A DNA stretch of 64,000 nt from Heloderma charlesbogerti (Eukaryota > Chordata > Lepidosauria > Squamata > Helodermatidae): positions 558,001 through 622,000 of the forward strand of contig JANEZZ010002355.1 in the NCBI GenBank assembly GCA_026122225.1, in the 5' to 3' direction. Below, piece after piece: positions 42,245-52,578 of the stretch. How positions within the stretch are numbered: position 1 is the first letter of the stretch; every line of letters begins with the position of its first letter. The translations under genes and the position numbers were made by a program. The notes beneath the pieces are model-generated. The model was not told the origin of the DNA, ran no database searches, and saw only the letters and a program-made list of their open reading frames with translations.

Positions 42245-42791
42245 TGTCAGGGTGGAAACTGAGCCCATAGAGCCCCAGAGCAGTTCTGATTCTGAGGAAG
42301 AACAGCAATCCATGGGAGAGGAGCTCGCTCGCTTCTCACAATCACAGCAGCTGGCAGAGATTCCTCCCGCCAGCATTCCTGAGAGAGATAGTGACCCTGG
42401 CAGTGAGAGAGTGCTGGAGGGGGGATTTCTGGACGCTCGGCACAGATGCAGGGAGCGGCGCCAGATGGAGGGTGCCGAAAGGAGGCGCTCCGCTCATTTG
42501 GCGCTAAAACAACGGTCGCATCCCGAGGACCCAAGGGAAAGAGGAAGGATCTCTCCATAGCCCATAAGTTCAGAGTCTTCCCACAGTTCTCCTTCAAATG
42601 GGGACCAACTGCCTTACCTGGAGCTTAGGCTACTCTGCTATCTACCCCCAGTGCAGTTCCTTGCTTAGTCGCTAGTGATTAGTATCTGTAAGTGTCGTAA
42701 AGGAATAAAGCCTTGGAAAGAATACTCATTGTCTGTGTCCTGAGTTGGCTATTGGAGGGGACTGCAAGAGGCAGCTAGGGTGCTCCTGACA
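42245..42791 (+). mobile_element. Solo LTR (family 1)
   Basis: 547 bp, TGTCAGGGTGGAAACTGAGC ... CTCCTGACA. Flanks GGTGA (42240-42244) and GGTGG (42792-42796) agree at 4 of 5. Polyadenylation signal AATAAA near 42705 ('aggaataaagccttgg'), equivalent to that at 7970 in the first copy. No internal domain. Confidence 0.87.
42246..42560 (+). CDS. Open frame inside solo LTR, second intact copy
   Basis: Open for 315 nt from the second LTR base to TAG, the same length as in 7529-7843 with no net indel. The upstream ATG (42234) is in host DNA and not part of the element. Acidic SSSDSEEE near residues 12-19 and a basic LDARHRCRERR stretch near 62-72. In codons 62-83 I counted nine synonymous-only differences and two amino-acid changes (both consistent with CpG decay of CGC) against the 7529 copy. 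The less conserved middle of the frame shows many amino-acid changes. Function unknown. Confidence 0.4.
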   Translation, partial: VRVETEPIEPQSSSDSEEEQQSMGEELARFSQSQQLAEIPPASIPERDSDPGSERVLEGGFLDARHRCRERRQMEGAERRRSAHLALKQRSHPEDPRERGRISP

Positions 42792-43345
42792 GGTGGGAGG
42801 AGCACGGAGGGGATCCTCTCCTCCGTACTCCAGCCACCCTGCATTCGTAGCTAGATGGCCAATTTTGGCTGTCTAGCCACAGGACTTGGAGCACAGAGTG
42901 GGGAGGCTAGATGACACATAGGACACATTGTACTGGCACTTCTGCACACCCTGCCCTACCCAGCCCCCAGGAACGCCCCTTTTGCCCCGCTCCGTGCTGC
43001 TCTTACAAGCCCAGGGAATATCCGTGCCATCTATGAGGTGGCAGGGGAGGGGGCGGGGAGGCATATCCCAGAAACTGACCAATCCTCTGGCCATCTAGCT
43101 GCTGACTAGGGGCCATAGGATTGCACCCTAAGTATGCATAGAACTGCACTGAAAGCCACAATAGTTAAAATTCAATATAATATGATTTGACCCCATGCAA
43201 CAGGTGATAGAGCAAAGTGGGATTACCTCCTTTTAAAATTAATCAATTGCCCCTTCAACAAGTGCCCAACACAATGTACAAAACATTCAAATAGTTCACC
43301 AAACAACATTAAGCTAGCTATAAATCAGTTTAAAAACACAGGTTG

Positions 43346-43506
43346 AATTAGTGCTGTGCCAAAAATGTCTTCCACATTTTCTTCCAACCACACTCATTCA
43401 ATTTGATAGAAAAGAAATTGCTTTTGAAAAAATGTTCAAAGGAGAAGAAAATTTCAAAGAAATTCTCATGTGTGGGATTTCGGATTACCTTACTTATGAG
43501 GTTGCC

Positions 43507-43538
<32 letters not shown>

Positions 43539-43662
43539 TTGTTTTTTGCTGTACAATCATCTCTCCATCAGCCTGCAGCCTCCTGGCTTCCCACAGTTTA
43601 ATTAAAGCCCAGGGGAAGATATCATTCATTCCCTACATGACCTTTTCAGATCAGGAAGTGTG
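43346..43662. repeat. Unclassified dispersed repeat, copy 1
   Basis: Starts 'aattagtgctgtgccaaa' and aligns with 59637-59960 through 'accttacttatg', 'cctcctggcttcccaca' and 'aaagcccagggga'. An (AG)n run sits at 43508-43539. Type not recognised. Confidence 0.6.
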
Positions 43663-43913
43663 GGCAGCCTCATGTGCAATACAATTTAGTGTATTGTCCC
43701 CCATTCCATTCAATGTTTCCTCAGCAGAAACTTACATATTTTTCTACGGATTTATATGTGTAAATTTCAGGAAAGTAAAAAAATCATCCGAAAGTCCACG
43801 GACTCCGCACAGCCTGAGGCGGGGGGGGGGGGGCGCTGCAGTAGATTTCTCGGGTTGGAGTCTTAGAAATCTGAGTTCATTTTAATCCGTCTTGAATTTC
43901 TCCAGCATCCCTA
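43663..43913. mobile_element. TAGGGATG-type DNA element, right part
   Basis: Matches the right 60% of 15968-16368 ('cagcagaaacttacatattt', 'tccgaaagtccacggactcc') and ends 'tttctccagcatcccta'. The left end is lost at the junction with the preceding repeat. Contains a G run at 43820-43833. Confidence 0.75.
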
Positions 43914-44159
43914 GCCTCACCTATCTCTCATATGTACAGACCTCATCTTGCACTAGTGAGCTAAGTTCTTCACTTCTGGATTATGCCAATTTTTTTAAAA
44001 AAAATACAGTTTGACAATGCAGTGTGGATTATCTTTAGTAGGGAATAGGAGTCAACTGAAAATATTAGAATTCAGTATTATGAGCTGGGAAGGGAAACAT
44101 GGTATCAGGACCAAAGCTAGATCATAGGGCAGCTGGGCTCCAAGCTAAGGGCCAAACCA
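43914..44159. other. No feature recognised
   Basis: Short single-copy looking stretch between two mobile elements. Confidence 0.4.
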
Positions 44160-44165
44160 GATGTG

Positions 44166-44743
44166 TGTCCCTTTTTGCCCCCACTGAACTGCAGATCGCC
44201 AAATCAGTACACAGATAAGAGGCTTCTATCCATGGCTCTTTAATCCCTTTACTTCCGTGGGTCATACAGATGCAAATTGTCAGTAACTCACAGTCTACAA
44301 AGGAAATGCCTTCATGGACTTCAAAGGGAAGAGACAAAGGTTGAAAGTTGCCCACCGTTTGAGAAAAGGCGGGCACGCTTTCCTAACTTAAGGGGTGGGT
44401 GGGGATCTCCCTCTATCTCGTGAGGACTCTACGCATAGCTGTTCCCGCCAGGCCAATTGGGCAGATCGCCTAAGCTCTGCCCCCGTTATCTCTCTCTTGG
44501 CTCTGCGTCTGTGCCTGGCGTCTAAGAATTCAGGCTGTCCAAGCCCCACTTCTCCCTGTTCGCTATCTCTCACAGGGGTGTGTGAAGAGAGGCCCTCTCC
44601 ATCCAGCTGGACTATTGAAACCTGAGGAGTCTGTCTCTCTCTGTCTGGAAGAGTCTGGGAAAGTTTCCTTCCCTACGTTTTGTGGTTCCTCTTCAGAATC
44701 TGAGCTACTCTGCCACTGCCTATGCTCAGAGGCACCCCTGACA
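44166..44743 (-). mobile_element. Solo LTR (family 2), inserted in the TSD of a DNA element
   Basis: 578 bp; the minus strand starts TGTCAGGGGTGCC. Flanks ATGTG (44161-44165) and TTGTG (44744-44748) agree at 4 of 5. Matches 13444-14002 along its length. The LTR frame is present (VRGASEHRQW..SSSDSEEE) but frameshifted near 44565; the second half carries LDARHRRRAKRE. Joining the flanks restores the left target duplication of the element at 44751. Confidence 0.82.
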
Positions 44744-44750
44744 TTGTGAA

Positions 44751-45389
44751 GAGGGATGGTGGAGGAATCTGCCCAGTGGGTACACCAAGCTTTAGGCAGC
44801 TCAGCCACCCAGACTCTGGCTCACTTATTTGCAAGCTGGGCAGACTCAACCTCTGTGAGTTGGGCCAGCTCATGGACTTTGGCCACTGGCACCACCACGA
44901 GCAAACCCCCTGTGCTCTCCTTGCTGTTGCTAACACTGGCAAGGAGACCATGAAGGGTTTGCACAAGGTGGCAGCAGGTGGCAGGTGATGACAGCAGGAG
45001 TCTCCACTACCCACCGCCACCCACCACCAGCACCATTGCCACCATGTGCAAACTCCTCATGCTGTCCTTGTCGACACTGGCAAGGACAGTGCAAGCGGTT
45101 TGTGCATGGCGGCAGCAGTGGCAGTGGGTGGCACTGGCAGGAGTCCCTGCCAGTGCCACCCACCACTGCTGTCGCCACTGCCAGCTGCTGTATGCAAGTC
45201 TTTCCTTCTCCCTCCCAGGCCCCAGGAGGGAGAAGGGGAGACTCGTACATAGTGACCCCGCTGCATGTCAGAGTCCGCCAGTTCTGGTGGGGAGTCCATG
45301 GCTCAGCTCACTAATGCAAGCCAAACCAGGGGCTCAGGGGAAATCTGCTGAGCCCAAGTGGGCCAGATTTCCCTTCATGGACATCCCTA
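44751..45389. mobile_element. TAGGGATG-type DNA element
   Basis: 639 bp, GAGGGATGGTGGAGG ... CTTCATGGACATCCCTA. Without the adjacent LTR the left flank is GATGTGAA, against GATGCGAC on the right (6 of 8). The interior has a long hairpin centred near 45149 (GGCACTGGCAGG/CCTGCCAGTGCC) and diverged direct copies of a 'cactggcaaggac' segment. GC-rich frames up to 149 codons are by-products. Non-coding. Confidence 0.72.
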
Positions 45390-45427
45390 GATGCGACTAC
45401 TGGCCTTGCGTGGCTATTTTTCTCTAA

Positions 45428-45726
45428 ACCAATAGCTGGCCCAGAGGGTTCTGAACCAGACTGGGATTGTGCATGGTGGAGAGAAGGGCTTTAGCCCTTT
45501 GCCCTCCACTGCGGTCCTTTGCCAGATTGAGGCCCACACACCTGCTATTTGCATTAGAAAAAAAGCTCCCATTGGAGAAAATGGGAGCTTTTTTCCAACT
45601 GCAAATAGGAGTTGCAGGCATCCCGATCTGGATCAAGACCTCAGCAGGGACAAAGGGTTAAAGCAATCTACCCCCATGCCACAGAGCTGATCTGGCTTGC
45701 CACCTCCCTGCGTGCCAGCTATTGGT
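45428..45726. mobile_element. Harbinger-like MITE
   Basis: 299 bp with perfect 13-bp inverted ends ACCAATAGCTGGC/GCCAGCTATTGGT and TAA on both sides (45425-45427 and 45727-45729). A second hairpin at its centre: 'gctatttgca' plus AGCTCCCATT against AATGGGAGCT plus 'tgcaaatag' (45545-45607). Non-coding. Confidence 0.78.
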
Positions 45727-45831
45727 TAAAGAAAAAACAACTACAACAATCAGAGGATTTCCAAAAGTCTCAAACCACACAGTCTCACAGGATGCCTTGG
45801 GGGTTCTTGAGTCTGAGTTCAAGCAGGACTT

Positions 45832-46888
45832 CTTTATTTTATTTTTATTTTTTAAATTTATTAATCGCCCATATGGCTGGTCACCCAGCCACTCTGGGCG
45901 ATGTACAAAGCATATAATAAAACAGTTTAAAACAATAAAATTCTACAATAAAAACATTTTCTAAAATACCCTAACCCACCCCAAATGCCTGCCTGAACAA
46001 CCACGTTTTTAATGCACGGTGGAAGCTCATTAAAGAGGGGCATGGCAGAGTTCCCTAGGGAGGGAGTTCCACAGAGTGGGGGCCACCACAGAAAAGGCCC
46101 TCTCCCTAGTCCCCACCAGTCTAGCTGTCCTGGCTGATGGGTCAGAGAGAAGGCCATCTGAGGCTGATCCTGTTGAGCAGCCTGTCTAGTGTTGCTGGAG
46201 GCGCTCCTTAAGATAGGCTGGGCTGGAACCATATAGGGTTTGAAAGGTCAAAACCAACACCTTGAATTTGGCCCGGAAAACAACTGGTAACCAGTGCAAC
46301 TCCTTCAGCACTGGAGTGATGTGATCTCGCCAGCAGCTGCCTTTAATCAGGCGAGCCGCTGCGTTCTGTACCCGCTGCAGCTTCCGAACCGTCTTCAAGG
46401 GTAACCCCACGTAGAGCGCATTACAGTAGTATAAACAAGAGGAGACCAGGGCATGTACTACCGATGGGAGCAGATGGTCGGGAAGGAAGGGGCGCAGCTG
46501 CCGCATCAGATGGAGTTGATACAGCGCTGTCCGGCTCACAGCTGACACCTGAGCCTCCATGGTCAGCTGGGAGTCCAAAATGACTCCTAGGCTGCGGACC
46601 TGGTCTTTCAAGGGTAGCCATACCCCATTCAACACCAGGTCAACATCCCCCAGCCTCCTCTTGTCTCCCACCAAAAGTACCTCGGTCTTGTCAGGGTTCA
46701 GCTTCAGCTTATTCCTCCCCATCCAGCCACTCACCATCTCCAGGCATTTGGACAGGGATTCTACGGCCAACCTTGGTGAAGATTTGAACGAGAGGTAGAG
46801 CTGCGTGTCATCCGCATATTGATGACACCACACCCCAAACCTCCTGATGATAGCCCCCAGTGGCTTCACATAGATGTTAAATAGCATT
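45832..46888 (-). mobile_element. L2 LINE, 5'-truncated
   Basis: Minus-strand L2 from the reverse-transcriptase core to a 3' end with 'catcgcccagagtggctgg'-type sequence (plus strand 45880-45902) and an AT-rich tail. About 1.06 kb. The reverse-transcriptase part is unusually well kept compared with the plus-strand L2s at 4641 and 28990. Confidence 0.85.
46186..46887 (-). pseudogene. L2 reverse transcriptase, C-terminal 233 codons open
   Basis: The frame starts at the truncation point (so the Met is incidental) and runs through the catalytic YADDTQLYLS (about residues 24-33), NPDKTEVLLVG (about 63-73), SLGVILDSQLTM (about 98-109), the thumb-like YCNALYVGLPLKT (about 154-166), VQNAAARLI and the KELHWLPV segment. 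It ends at an in-frame stop. The endonuclease and the first half of the reverse transcriptase are missing, so it cannot retrotranspose. L2 elements use target-primed reverse transcription. Confidence 0.85.
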
Positions 46889-48525
46889 CAAAAAGTATTT
46901 GAAGAAGTTTGGAATCAAAGTTGCTACATAATGGAACTCTTAATCCCTTCCCAGTGTAATTTGAGTCTGACCGTTTCTGTTGAAGTAAAGAAACATAAAA
47001 GTATGTTTTGATTTCATATTAATTAATGTTCCTCAATGATCAGCGTACAATCTCCAGCACTTCCTTAAAGAGCGAATATATGCTATCAAAAAGTATGTTA
47101 CAAAAGAAAGGATGGTGACTGGAAATTTCCACTAACTCCAAAAGAACTTACACTGCTTGAAAAGCTTAAGAAGAAATTGCTTCCTGAGAGTATGCCACAT
47201 TCTCTACCAATGGAGTTAAAAGCTCTGCCATTCTCTGATATGTTGCATGTACACTGGAGATGAAGGTTTTTAAACAGCAACTGCAAATACATTTCTATTA
47301 TTAGAATCTTTATTATTGTCCTCTTATTGTTTAATCATTTTTAAGAAGTAAAGGAAAAAGTGCAACATGTGTTGTGCCCTTAAACTCAAATAGTAGTTCT
47401 ACTTATTTAATAGTTTGCATTAGTTGATGTAGAGAGAAGAAGCTATACAATGCTATCTAATATACACATATCCAATAACAGAACAGAAAGCAATTCTGCA
47501 GCTTCTTCGGCTCTGAGAGTGGTGTCCTGAGATATACCATCCTGAGAGTGCTAAGAAGCATACAGGCTAGCATACAAATAACTGCAGAACTAGTTCCAGG
47601 TGCACAGAAGTGGAATTTGTGTTTCCTTCCTCCACCATCATGCTACATATCAAACTGCTTTGAAACTGAGGTGTCTCAAAAGCAGATTGTAATAGGGTGT
47701 GTGTACGTCTGCTTTTCAAAGAAAAAAAAAGTCAATGATCACCCTGCAATGCATGCACCTTGGTAATGCCCTTGATTTGCCTCAAAACCAGCTTCTTGGA
47801 TCCCAACCAAAACTACAGCAAAGATACTGAGGTGCTTAGTAATATCATTGCCATGTGCTTATTTTTTCAACAGCCCGAACATAAAAGTGATGTTTAACTT
47901 TAAGAAGCAAACAAATAGGGCAGGATCTACCAGTACTGCCACTGTGTTCCCACTCGATTTGTTGTGCATGTGGGGCCCACCGTTCATGCAAGGGGAGCTA
48001 GCAGTTCAAACATCAACCCCAGAAACAAGTGGAAATGCTTGTGTCCAGATTAGGATAGGACCTGCCCCATTCTGGAAATGAGTGTTTCCAGTCATTTGAG
48101 GTTGATTTTAGAACTGCTAGTTCCCTGTTGTGCTAGTGGGTTCCACTGGAATGAGGGCAGGTTTGGATATTGCCTCTACAAGGCAAAAGGAACAAGCCAA
48201 AAACCAAGTTAATAAATACAATCATCTAAGTATTGTTTAAATTTGTAGTCTAGAACTCCCCACTGCCACCTCAATAATGCTGTTGTGAGAAATGATGGAA
48301 CCAGAGCAGTGAAAATCAGCATTTGATGTAATTGAAAAAGGGAAGAATAAAGCATTGAAAAATCACATTTATGGGGGCCAAAATGCTTCCTTGCGAACAT
48401 TGCTAATTGGCCAAATGTACATAGATAGATCCAAAGAATAAAGCACACAAAAGATAATTTAGAGCCATATGCATTACATTTTTCATGATAGCAGGCAAAT
48501 TAAGGTTTCTTTATATCCTGTACTG
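46889..48525. other. No gene recognised (about 1.6 kb)
   Basis: AT-rich. A CR1-like decayed 3' region may lie at 47090-47290 ('ccaatggagttaaaagctct'), but this is weak. No exon-like frame. Confidence 0.4.
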
Positions 48526-48571
48526 TTTGTGTGTGTGTGTGTGCGTGTGAGAGAGAGAGAGAGAGAGAGAA
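48526..48571. repeat. (TG)n(GA)n compound microsatellite
   Basis: 'gtgtgtgtgtgtgcgtgtga' followed by about ten GA units. Confidence 0.93.
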
Positions 48572-49696
48572 ATTGATTTCAATTTTTTAGCTCAACTTCA
48601 GTCTGTATAGTTTGAAAAAGGAAAGCAGCACAGCATACAAGTTAATGTAGAAGAGCACGGTTTTGGCATAGGTGTAAATAGTAATTTTCTGGTAGATCCA
48701 ATATTTTAAACCTCTCAATATTTTAAGCAATTATGCAAGTAAAACATCCAGCCCTTACCATAGCATAGACAACTTCAAACTAAGGAATGGCTGGGGAGGG
48801 ACCATTTCCCTGGAGAGGGAGGGAGAGACAGGGAGGCTAACTAAAATCTTATTGTTAAATCTTTCCTGAAGCTGCTATTTTCCCCATGGAACAAACAGCA
48901 ACCTCAGGAGAGATTCAGTCCATGGTAAAAATAGCTGCCTGTGTGTATGTGTGTTGAAGGGTGGGGTGTGGGGTGTGGATTAAACTGGGAAATGATGTGG
49001 GTGAGGGGGTAATCCTCTCCCACCCAAGTGCCATGGCCCTAATCTGAATTGGCGGGTCCCCATTGCTGCTATTAATATTTTTAAAAAATATCTCTCTCAG
49101 GAAATCTTGTTCACAGATGTCCTGCATCATGTTTTCTTTGGCTGGTGCAATTCAGTCCCAGTTAGAGGCCTCCCTGATAGTAATAGAGAGACAGTAGGTT
49201 TGTGGGCAAGGGAAGCACCTATGGTTTGTTTTGAAATGTGACAGTTCCACTTTTGGATTTCACAAAGTCCAGAAAGTATACTGTGATTAAAGAGGGAGGG
49301 GGAGATACATTGAACATCACAAAACCCAAGTTAAGTTTGAGTCTGATCAGATATATTTCTTAGAAAGCAGAGTCAAAATGCCAAACATAACTTCCTTGCT
49401 GATTTGACAGGAAACTGGCTGATAACATTTAATCATTTTTTCAAGTCCCAGTTTTGTTATTTTTCAGAGGATTCAAAAAAGAAAAGAATGTGGAATAGAA
49501 AGAAAGAACGAACGAACACACACACCTCTTCTCAGCAAAGCTTTTAAATACATAGAAACATGTGTACATATTTGCAGGAAACAATCAGCTTTGGCAGCTT
49601 AATTGCCACAAGAAACAGATTAGTTTAATCCTGTGGGATGAAGAAGCATTGATGAAGGCTAGAACTGGCATTTTGTATTTCCTGGATGTTTCTACT
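48572..49696. other. No gene recognised (about 1.1 kb)
   Basis: Nothing recognised. A GAAC/ACAC simple patch at 49505-49527. Confidence 0.4.
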
Positions 49697-50264
49697 ACTA
49701 GGGATGGGTGAGAATTTTGTTTGGTTCATCTTTTGATAAGAACTTGCCAAAATTCACTAAAATTTCTCCATAAACAGGATGGAAAGAACTTGAGATTAAA
49801 AAACAAAAACAAAACCTGAATGTGGAAGAATATGAAACCGACAGATTCATCCATCCAGGTAGGGGGCTTTGAGTACTTAACTCTAAAAAGTCTGGGTTTG
49901 AATCTCTGTGTATTCAGCCATGTTTGAGGTGCCGAATTAGGGCTGCTGAGTCAGGGTCTTGTGAACTGCCCAGAGAGTTTTGGTTATTGGGCAGTATACA
50001 AATGAAATGAATTAATTAAATACATACATAAATTGCCTCCTCTTTTTTTCTGGCAGGCTCCTCATCTTTAACAGCTACATCACAGGCAGGTACAATATGG
50101 TCTTCTCTATGCTAGGAGTAGGTGTACCCATTGAATTTGGCCGGTGCATATAGATGAGAATTTTGTTTGGTTCAGTGTCTGAGAAGAATTTACCAAAATT
50201 TGCAAATTTCTTCATAGGACAGAAAGAATTTGAGATTTAACAACAACAACAACAACAACAACAA
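49697..50264. other. Possible diverged DNA element with an L2 tail and an (AAC)n run
   Basis: 'tagggatgggtgagaatttt' at 49700 and the related 'atgagaattttgtttggttc' at 50154 are followed by similar sequence, so two diverged copies may be present. An L2 tail 'gaactgcccagagagtttt' is at 49960-50035, and a (CAA)n run at 50239-50264. Confidence 0.4.
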
Positions 50265-50687
50265 ATGTGGAAGGAAGCAATACTGAAGCTTTGTGCACCC
50301 CAATCCACTACTCTGCACTCTCCTGTTATGTGGCTTCTTTTCTAGAACTTAGGTGTGTTCCATTCCCGCTTTGCCCTTATCCCTTTTCTTTTGCCCTTCT
50401 CCAGTCACATGGCTGGCCCTTTTGCTACCTGTGGCGCAAATACACAGGTAGAAATGCAAAAACGGGCACCACAGCTGAAACAGCCATGATGTCTCACTCC
50501 AAAGCATCTTCAAGACCATCAACATGATGAGGCCTCCACCCTAGCAGTGAAAATGATACAACAGAGACTGCAAGGAAGGTTGCTATTTTATGGATTGCTT
50601 TCTCAAAATAAGCAGAATTCAGAAGCATTTCTACCAAAAGCAAGACCAAAAGCAGCAAAATGGAGTTACAAAAATATCAGGTGAAAG
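50265..50687. other. No gene recognised
   Basis: The 86-codon frame at 50267-50527 begins in the (AAC)n-adjacent sequence and has no motif. Confidence 0.4.
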
Positions 50688-51158
50688 TAGGGATGGACGG
50701 ATCACCCTGCATCTGCCCCATGTGGTGCTCGCCAAACCCCCAGCACTTACCTGGCCCAGGCAAGCGGTGTGGGGTTTGCTGCTGGGCAGTTCACGGGGTG
50801 CTCAACAGTGGTGCGCAGGCATCCACTCCCTTGTTGAGCACCATTTCATACTTGAATGGCTCCTCCTTCTTTTCTGTATCCCATCTACACAAATGGGGGC
50901 CTGAGAGGGGCAATGTCTGCAACATTACAGGCATCTATCCAGGCCATTTGTGTAGATGGGATTCTTACAGAAAAGAACAAGCAGCCATCCAAGTGGGAAA
51001 TGGCACTTGATGAGGGGGCGGACACCTGTGTGCTTGCACAAGTCGGTGCGTGCCAAGCTGGGCAAGCACTGAGGCTCATGGACTGGCGCTTGGGGGGGGG
51101 CAAGCCAGCGATTTCTCACCAGGCTTTGAGCCCCATCTGTGCACCCACAGCATCCCTA
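50688..51158. mobile_element. TAGGGATG-type DNA element
   Basis: 471 bp; TAGGGATGGACGGATCACC ... CACCCACAGCATCCCTA with a perfect 8-bp duplication GGTGAAAG (50680-50687 and 51159-51166). A central inverted repeat: ATCCCATCTACACAAATGG at 50878-50896 against CCATTTGTGTAGATGGGAT at 50943-50961. The right end matches 13350-13421. Non-coding. Confidence 0.9.
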
Positions 51159-51166
51159 GGTGAAAG

Positions 51167-52360
51167 GTAAGGGTGCTATTAAGGTGACTAATCCCTTCTT
51201 GATGTTACTACATGAATTAGAATATGGATGCCAGTAGGGAGCATGCTCAAGCAGACGCTGAGACCCCACAACAGCTTATGCCACTACCCTGGGCTCCTGT
51301 TCACAGAGTTCCTCCAATGTGTACCATGTGGCTGCCACTGTAATTGTCTACATTAGAGGAACACTTCTGCCATCATCTTCCTCCTCTGGTAAGTCCACAC
51401 TCCCACCCACCAGCAAAAAAGAAAAATGAGAAGAATGAAAATACTGACATGGGGTATGTGGTTGGGGCAGAGAGCTCTATGCTGAGGTTCCCTTCAAAAC
51501 GAGCCAACCCTGTAGGCCATGACAGGGCCATGGGTGGTTGCACCTGAATTGAAGCTGCTACCTGAAGGAAGTTAGTTCCTTTAGCTGGGGACTGGCAAAG
51601 CTGGAGCCTGATGTGCAGTAGGTAAATGGTGTATTGCTCTCTTGACCAGGCTGGAACAGAAGGCCAGTTCATAGTATTTATTTATAGAAGGCCTGGCCAA
51701 TCCAAGGGCTTCAAACTGTTTGCCAGTCCCAGGGGTTGATATTGTGCTGGAAGAAGCTGTGAGCCTTAGGCAAAGAGAGTCCCAGGTGGTTCACCTGGCA
51801 AGGTTCCAGAATCCAGCCTCAGGCCATGAGGTTCTTCCTAGTCTAAGTTCCTGACAATGGGTAAGTATTTAAACTTTATAAAATAAAACAAAGGACTAAT
51901 TTTCTCACACAGACTTGATGTCAGCTATATAATTGCAAGAGGAATTGCTTGTGAGCAACTTCTCTTCCCTAAAGCATGCAGATTAGCAGAACGTGTTCCT
52001 CAAAATCTGCACTATGGATTTAAAAGCACTATGGACTGGTTTAGCAGTCATCCCCTCTCCTCGGGGAAACCTGGGAGAGGGCCCAGGGATCACTAACAGA
52101 ATTCTCAGTGCCTCGACTGCTATGTGTACATAGCCTTACAGTAGCTCACAGGAACCCAACAACCACAGTAAGCTGCAGTTATACTAAACTGAAAAACCCA
52201 CTTCAACCATTCTGAAGATGAGGGCGGGGGGTGTCAGTCAGTGTTCTTAAATCACATGGGGAGCCTATGGCCATAGAGCTAGGCTCCCCAGTTGGCCCCG
52301 CCCATTTCCCCCAACCACCAGTTGTTTGGTGGCTTCCTGTCTTTTGTGCAGTTTTTTTCC
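51167..52360. other. No gene recognised (about 1.2 kb)
   Basis: Nothing recognised. The 99-codon minus-strand frame at 51373-51672 has no motif. Confidence 0.4.
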
Positions 52361-52578
52361 CAGTGGAAGTTGGTGGCTCTAATTTCAGTAGGGCAATTTA
52401 TCCATTCTGGGTTTCAGTCAGAACCAGCCAGAACTCTAAAGGGGCTATCCAAAGTTCTGAATCCTACCCCAAATGGGTTCGATGACTCGGATAGCTCCTT
52501 TAGAGTTCTGGCTGGTTCTGACTGAAACCCAGAATGGATTTACAGCCTCACCAAAATCAGACCCACCAGCCTCCACTG
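52361..52578. mobile_element. Palindromic hAT-like MITE
   Basis: 218 bp; CAGTGGAAGTTGGTGGCTC on the left, reverse complement of the right end CAGTGGAGGCTGGTGG. Arms extend inward ('ccattctgggtttcagtcag' against 'ctgactgaaacccagaatgg'). The 131-bp element at 275-405 has the same termini. The flanks are T/C runs, so the TSD is unclear. Confidence 0.75.

Larger units (their letters stand above)
42176..43138. mobile_element. Harbinger-like non-autonomous element carrying a solo LTR
   Basis: Left GGGAGCAATCCTATTGGG, right 'gccataggattgcaccc' followed by TAA. About 410 bp without the LTR. The left flank GGA does not match, so the TSD is decayed. Confidence 0.65.

Noticed and set aside
45428..45726. 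piggyBac element with TTAA target
   Set aside because: The right flank reads TTAA but the left does not. TAA on both sides with perfect 13-bp inverted ends fits Harbinger better.
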